This document shows positions 5,449 to 7,532 of a DNA stretch of 7,532 nt, piece after piece. The stretch is from Candidatus Latescibacterota bacterium. Lineage in GTDB: Bacteria; Latescibacterota; 4484-107. The stretch spans positions 1 through 7,532 of the forward strand of contig JAUWMS010000102.1 in assembly GCA_030613045.1 (NCBI GenBank), in the 5' to 3' direction. Below the pieces are notes generated by a model that was not told the origin of the DNA, searched no databases, and saw only the letters and a list, made by a program, of their open reading frames with translations. Within the stretch, counting starts at the first letter, position 1, and every line of letters begins with the position of its first letter. A program made the translations under genes and the position numbers.

Positions 5449-5718
5449 TTACTCTACCTTCGACTTGACTGCGTCTCTCTTTTCCTGCAATGCTTTCAGG
5501 TCGGCCTGTTTCTGGGCCAACTCGGTCTCCAGTTGGGCCTTTTCGCTCTTCTTCTCCTGAACTGTTTTCTCCGCCGCTTCCGCCGCCAAACGGGCCTCGT
5601 CCAACTGCCCCAGTTCCTCCGTGGACGGATGCTTGGTGCAACCGGTCAGCAGAGGCAGCGCGAGCATGGAGAACACCAGGGTCAGCACGAACGTATGCCT
5701 TACCGCTTTGTAGAGCAT
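5449..5718 (-). CDS. Small coiled-coil lipoprotein
   Basis: The 89-residue protein begins with a lipoprotein signal peptide: basic MLYKAVRH, a hydrophobic core and a lipobox LLTGC ending at Cys27, the predicted lipidation site. The mature part is almost entirely one charged alpha-helical coiled coil (about 35-88), rich in Ala, Glu, Lys and Gln. This architecture recalls Lpp-like or SlyB-adjacent structural lipoproteins, but I see no family signature and no aromatic or catalytic residues. The ATG at 5718 has a very good ribosome binding site, AAGGAGGT at 5734-5727. It is the first gene after the promoter at 5824-5852 and precedes the LysM protein, so both probably make an envelope pair in which the lipid-anchored helix could contact the coiled coil of the LysM partner; that interaction is inference. 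Confidence 0.85.
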   Translation of the reverse strand: MLYKAVRHTFVLTLVFSMLALPLLTGCTKHPSTEELGQLDEARLAAEAAEKTVQEKKSEKAQLETELAQKQADLKALQEKRDAVKSKVE

Positions 5719-5722
5719 AGCT

Positions 5723-5791
5723 TTACACCTCCTTGTCTGTGGAGAAGGGAGTTGAAATTAGAAATGGATACAAAAAAAACGCTGGATCCAT
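5723..5791 (-). CDS. Possible 22-codon upstream ORF (leader peptide)
   Basis: In the lipoprotein leader, ATG at 5791-5789 opens a 22-codon frame starting MDPAFFLYPF and ending TDKEV with TAA at 5725-5723. An AAGGA at 5805-5801 lies 9 bases upstream. Its last codons (AAG GAG GTG) are the Shine-Dalgarno sequence of the lipoprotein gene, and its stop is 4 bases before that gene's ATG. The peptide is hydrophobic at its start and contains Phe codons in an eight-base T run. The arrangement suits translational coupling or leader-peptide control, but a frame this short can arise by chance. Confidence 0.35.
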   Translation of the reverse strand: MDPAFFLYPFLISTPFSTDKEV

Positions 5792-5823
5792 ACACGAGGT
5801 TCCTTTTTTCAAACGTTATCGGA

Positions 5824-5852
5824 ATAGTAACACATTCTAACCTCAATGTCAA
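5824..5852 (-). promoter_or_regulatory. Sigma70-type promoter of the lipoprotein/LysM unit
   Basis: The minus strand shows a perfect -35 TTGACA (5852-5847), a 17-base spacer and a -10 TACTAT (5829-5824) preceded by TG at the extended -10 position (TGTTACTAT). Transcription should start near 5817, giving a leader of about 100 bases before the lipoprotein ATG. That leader contains the possible upstream ORF and a small ATGGAT/ATCCAT hairpin (5764-5769 with 5786-5791). This is the best promoter match that I found in the gaps between genes. Confidence 0.75.
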
Positions 5853-5920
5853 GAGAAAAATGGGCGGTTCCCGGTTCTCATTAATTTTTTCTCCGTTTCG
5901 GTTGCGTCGGTGATAGGCAG

Positions 5921-5934
5921 CGTGAAACGTGAAA
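5921..5934 (+). repeat. CGTGAAA heptamer, two units
   Basis: Two exact tandem CGTGAAA units lie between the aspS stop codon and the lipoprotein promoter. This is the third site of the motif in the window, in the same orientation as the array at 2862-2889. No clear intrinsic terminator for aspS is visible in 5853-6004; a GGG/CCC stem followed by ATTTTT near 5860-5875 is too weak to call. Confidence 0.7.
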
Positions 5935-6004
5935 AAGGAGTGAACAGTGCTTCCTTGTGTGATTTGCGATGCGCCACTTCTTCAGGGCGGACGCCGGATA
6001 AGGC

Positions 6005-7532
6005 TCAACGCAGGCGCAATCCCAACTCCCGGAGTTGCTCGGGAGAGACCTCCGACGGGGCGCCGTCCATCAAGGATACGGCGCTGCTGGTTTTTGGGAA
6101 AGCGATGACCTCCCGAATGCTGGGTTCATCGGCCAGCAGCATAACAAAGCGGTCTATCCCCGGAGCGATGCCGCCATGGGGAGGAGCGCCGTATTCGAAG
6201 GCCTCCAACAGGTGGCCGAACTGACTCTGAATGCTCTCGGGACTATGCCCAAGAATGCGGAATATTTTCTCCTGGACGTCCCGAAGGTGGCAACGAATGC
6301 TTCCGCTGGCCAGTTCCACGCCGTTGCAGACCAGGTCGTAGCAATCGGCCAACACCGCGCCGGGATCGGAGTCCAGCAAATGGAGATGTTCCTCCCTCGG
6401 CATGGTAAACGGGTGATGCTCACTGTCCCAGCCACCCGTCTCTTCGTTCCGCTTGAACAAGGGAAAATCCGTCACCCAGGCAAAGCACATCTCATCGGGA
6501 TCGGCCAACTTCAGCCGGCCGGCCATTTCACGACGCAGGGCATCGAGCGCAGCGGCCACTTTTTTCGGTTGATCCGCCACGATACAGACCAAGTCTCCTT
6601 CCCGTGCGCCGGTTCTCTCAATGAGGGCACCGAGCGCTTCGTCGCTGAAGAATTTACTGAGCGGGGACTTCCATTTCCCCTCGCGCAACGCGATGGGGAC
6701 TAAGCCGCCCACGCCGAAATCTTGGACAAATGCGATCAGTTCATCTATTTCGCGGCGGGAATATCCGGCGCAGCCGGGCGCCACCAGCGCCTTCACTTTT
6801 CCGCCTTCGGCCACAGTTTGACTGAAAACCCGGAAGGAGCAAGAGGACGCGAGGTCGGAAAGATCGGTCAAATGCAGATCGTAACGCAAGTCCGGTTTAT
6901 CCGTGCCATAGCGATCCATCGCCTCCGCGTGGGTCAAGCGGATAAAGGGAGAACGAATCCGTTTTTGGGGCGTCACGGTGGGAATCAGCTCAGTGAAGCA
7001 CGTTTCGATTACGGACAGGACGTCGTCCCGCTGTACAAAACTCATTTCGAGGTCCAGTTGCGTGAACTCCGGCTGCCGGTCCGCGCGTTGGTCCTCATCG
7101 CGAAAACAGAGGGCGATCTGGAAATATTTTTCGAAGCCGGCCACCATAAGCAGTTGCTTTAACTGCTGAGGCGATTGGGGAAGCGCGTAGAATTTACCCG
7201 GATGGACCCGGCTGGGGACCAGATAATCCCGCGCGCCCTCCGGGGTGCTCTTGCCGAGGATGGGCGTCTCGACCTCGATGAAGTCCCGTTCGTTGAGGAA
7301 GTCCCGGATGAACCGGATGACCCGGTGGCGCAGCATGAGATTTTGTTGCATCGGCGGACGGCGCAGATCGAGATAGCGATACTTCAGCCGCAGTTCCTCG
7401 TTCGCCTCGCATCCCTCGTCCATAGCAAAGGGCGGCGTCTTCGACTCGTTGAGAATACTCAGTTCCCCGGCCTGGAAGTCGATGGCGCCCGTACGCAACC
7501 GGGGCTGGACCAAGCCCTCCGGCCGGGGCTCC
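6005..7532 (-). CDS. aspS: Aspartyl-tRNA synthetase, N-terminus beyond the window
   Basis: This class II aminoacyl-tRNA synthetase charges tRNA(Asp), and in some lineages also tRNA(Asn), in the cytoplasm. The open frame runs off the right edge: codons upstream of the TTG at 7513 read EPRPEG, which fits the end of the anticodon-binding OB-fold domain. The TTG is therefore not the start, and roughly 80-100 N-terminal residues are missing. In the 508 visible residues, motif 1 lies around 76-98 ([20 protein letters not shown]). Motif 2 is at 143-160 ([18 protein letters not shown]), a bacterial-type GAD insertion spans about 221-341, and WVTDFPLF and HHPFT follow at about 352-376. SGSIR is at about 409-413 and motif 3 GGIAPGIDR at 453-461. 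All catalytic motifs are intact. Whether it is discriminating or non-discriminating depends partly on residues outside the window. It is probably transcribed separately from the lipoprotein gene 286 bases downstream, which has its own promoter. Confidence 0.97.
   Translation of the reverse strand, partial: EPRPEGLVQPRLRTGAIDFQAGELSILNESKTPPFAMDEGCEANEELRLKYRYLDLRRPPMQQNLMLRHRVIRFIRDFLNERDFIEVETPILGKSTPEGARDYLVPSRVHPGKFYALPQSPQQLKQLLMVAGFEKYFQIALCFRDEDQRADRQPEFTQLDLEMSFVQRDDVLSVIETCFTELIPTVTPQKRIRSPFIRLTHAEAMDRYGTDKPDLRYDLHLTDLSDLASSCSFRVFSQTVAEGGKVKALVAPGCAGYSRREIDELIAFVQDFGVGGLVPIALREGKWKSPLSKFFSDEALGALIERTGAREGDLVCIVADQPKKVAAALDALRREMAGRLKLADPDEMCFAWVTDFPLFKRNEETGGWDSEHHPFTMPREEHLHLLDSDPGAVLADCYDLVCNGVELASGSIRCHLRDVQEKIFRILGHSPESIQSQFGHLLEAFEYGAPPHGGIAPGIDRFVMLLADEPSIREVIAFPKTSSAVSLMDGAPSEVSPEQLRELGLRLR

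Noticed and set aside
5771..5790. Attenuator-type terminator in the lipoprotein leader (eight-T run on the minus strand)
   Set aside because: No GC-rich stem precedes the T run; only a 6-bp ATGGAT/ATCCAT pairing surrounds it.
7511..7513. TTG at 7513 as the aspS start codon
   Set aside because: The frame stays open to the window edge and the upstream codons (EPRPEG) fit conserved AspRS sequence, so the gene continues beyond the window.

Overview
The window reads as bacterial chromosome with every recognisable gene on the minus strand. Read in the direction of transcription (right to left), the order is: aspS (aspartyl-tRNA synthetase, cut by the right edge), a small coiled-coil lipoprotein, a secreted coiled-coil protein with two LysM domains, phoH (P-loop ATPase), a 7TM-HD membrane phosphohydrolase (PgpH/YqfF type), and ybeY (16S rRNA-maturation endoribonuclease). 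The phoH / 7TM-HD / ybeY run is a widespread bacterial cluster. The lipoprotein and LysM protein suggest a cell with an outer membrane and peptidoglycan. I cannot name the organism; an uncultivated Gram-negative-type lineage is the most I would infer.

Layout. 6005-7532 is aspS without its N-terminus. 5719-6004 carries a good sigma70-type promoter (TTGACA, 17-base spacer, TACTAT) and a roughly 100-base leader with a possible 22-codon upstream ORF whose end overlaps the lipoprotein's ribosome binding site. 4519-5718 is the two-gene envelope unit, with an intercistronic hairpin and a likely intrinsic terminator 3' of it (4396-4447). 4091-4395 has no gene but is packed with short repeats and an inverted repeat. 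568-4077 is phoH then 7TM-HD, and 147-611 is ybeY. 1-146 has no gene I recognise; a probable dispersed-repeat fragment lies at its outer edge.

The most unusual aspect is the gene borders. Several unrelated micro-repeats, three of them with a 7-base period (CGTGAAA, ATTGGTA, ATTGCTC), sit in or at nearly every gap. They also intrude into coding sequence: the last codons and stop of phoH lie in a CGTGAAA array, and the tail of the 7TM-HD protein is written by an ATTGGTA array that overlaps the ybeY start region. Two CGTGAAA arrays in opposite orientation flank the phoH/7TM-HD gap and could pair in the transcript just ahead of the 7TM-HD ribosome binding site. phoH has a strong Shine-Dalgarno sequence but no ATG, GTG or TTG at the right distance, so it may use ATC or ATA.

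Functionally, PhoH and YbeY are associated with RNA and ribosome metabolism and the 7TM-HD protein probably with cyclic-dinucleotide turnover. The lipoprotein/LysM pair looks like a peptidoglycan-linked envelope module. I found no tRNA, rRNA, CRISPR array or transposase gene.
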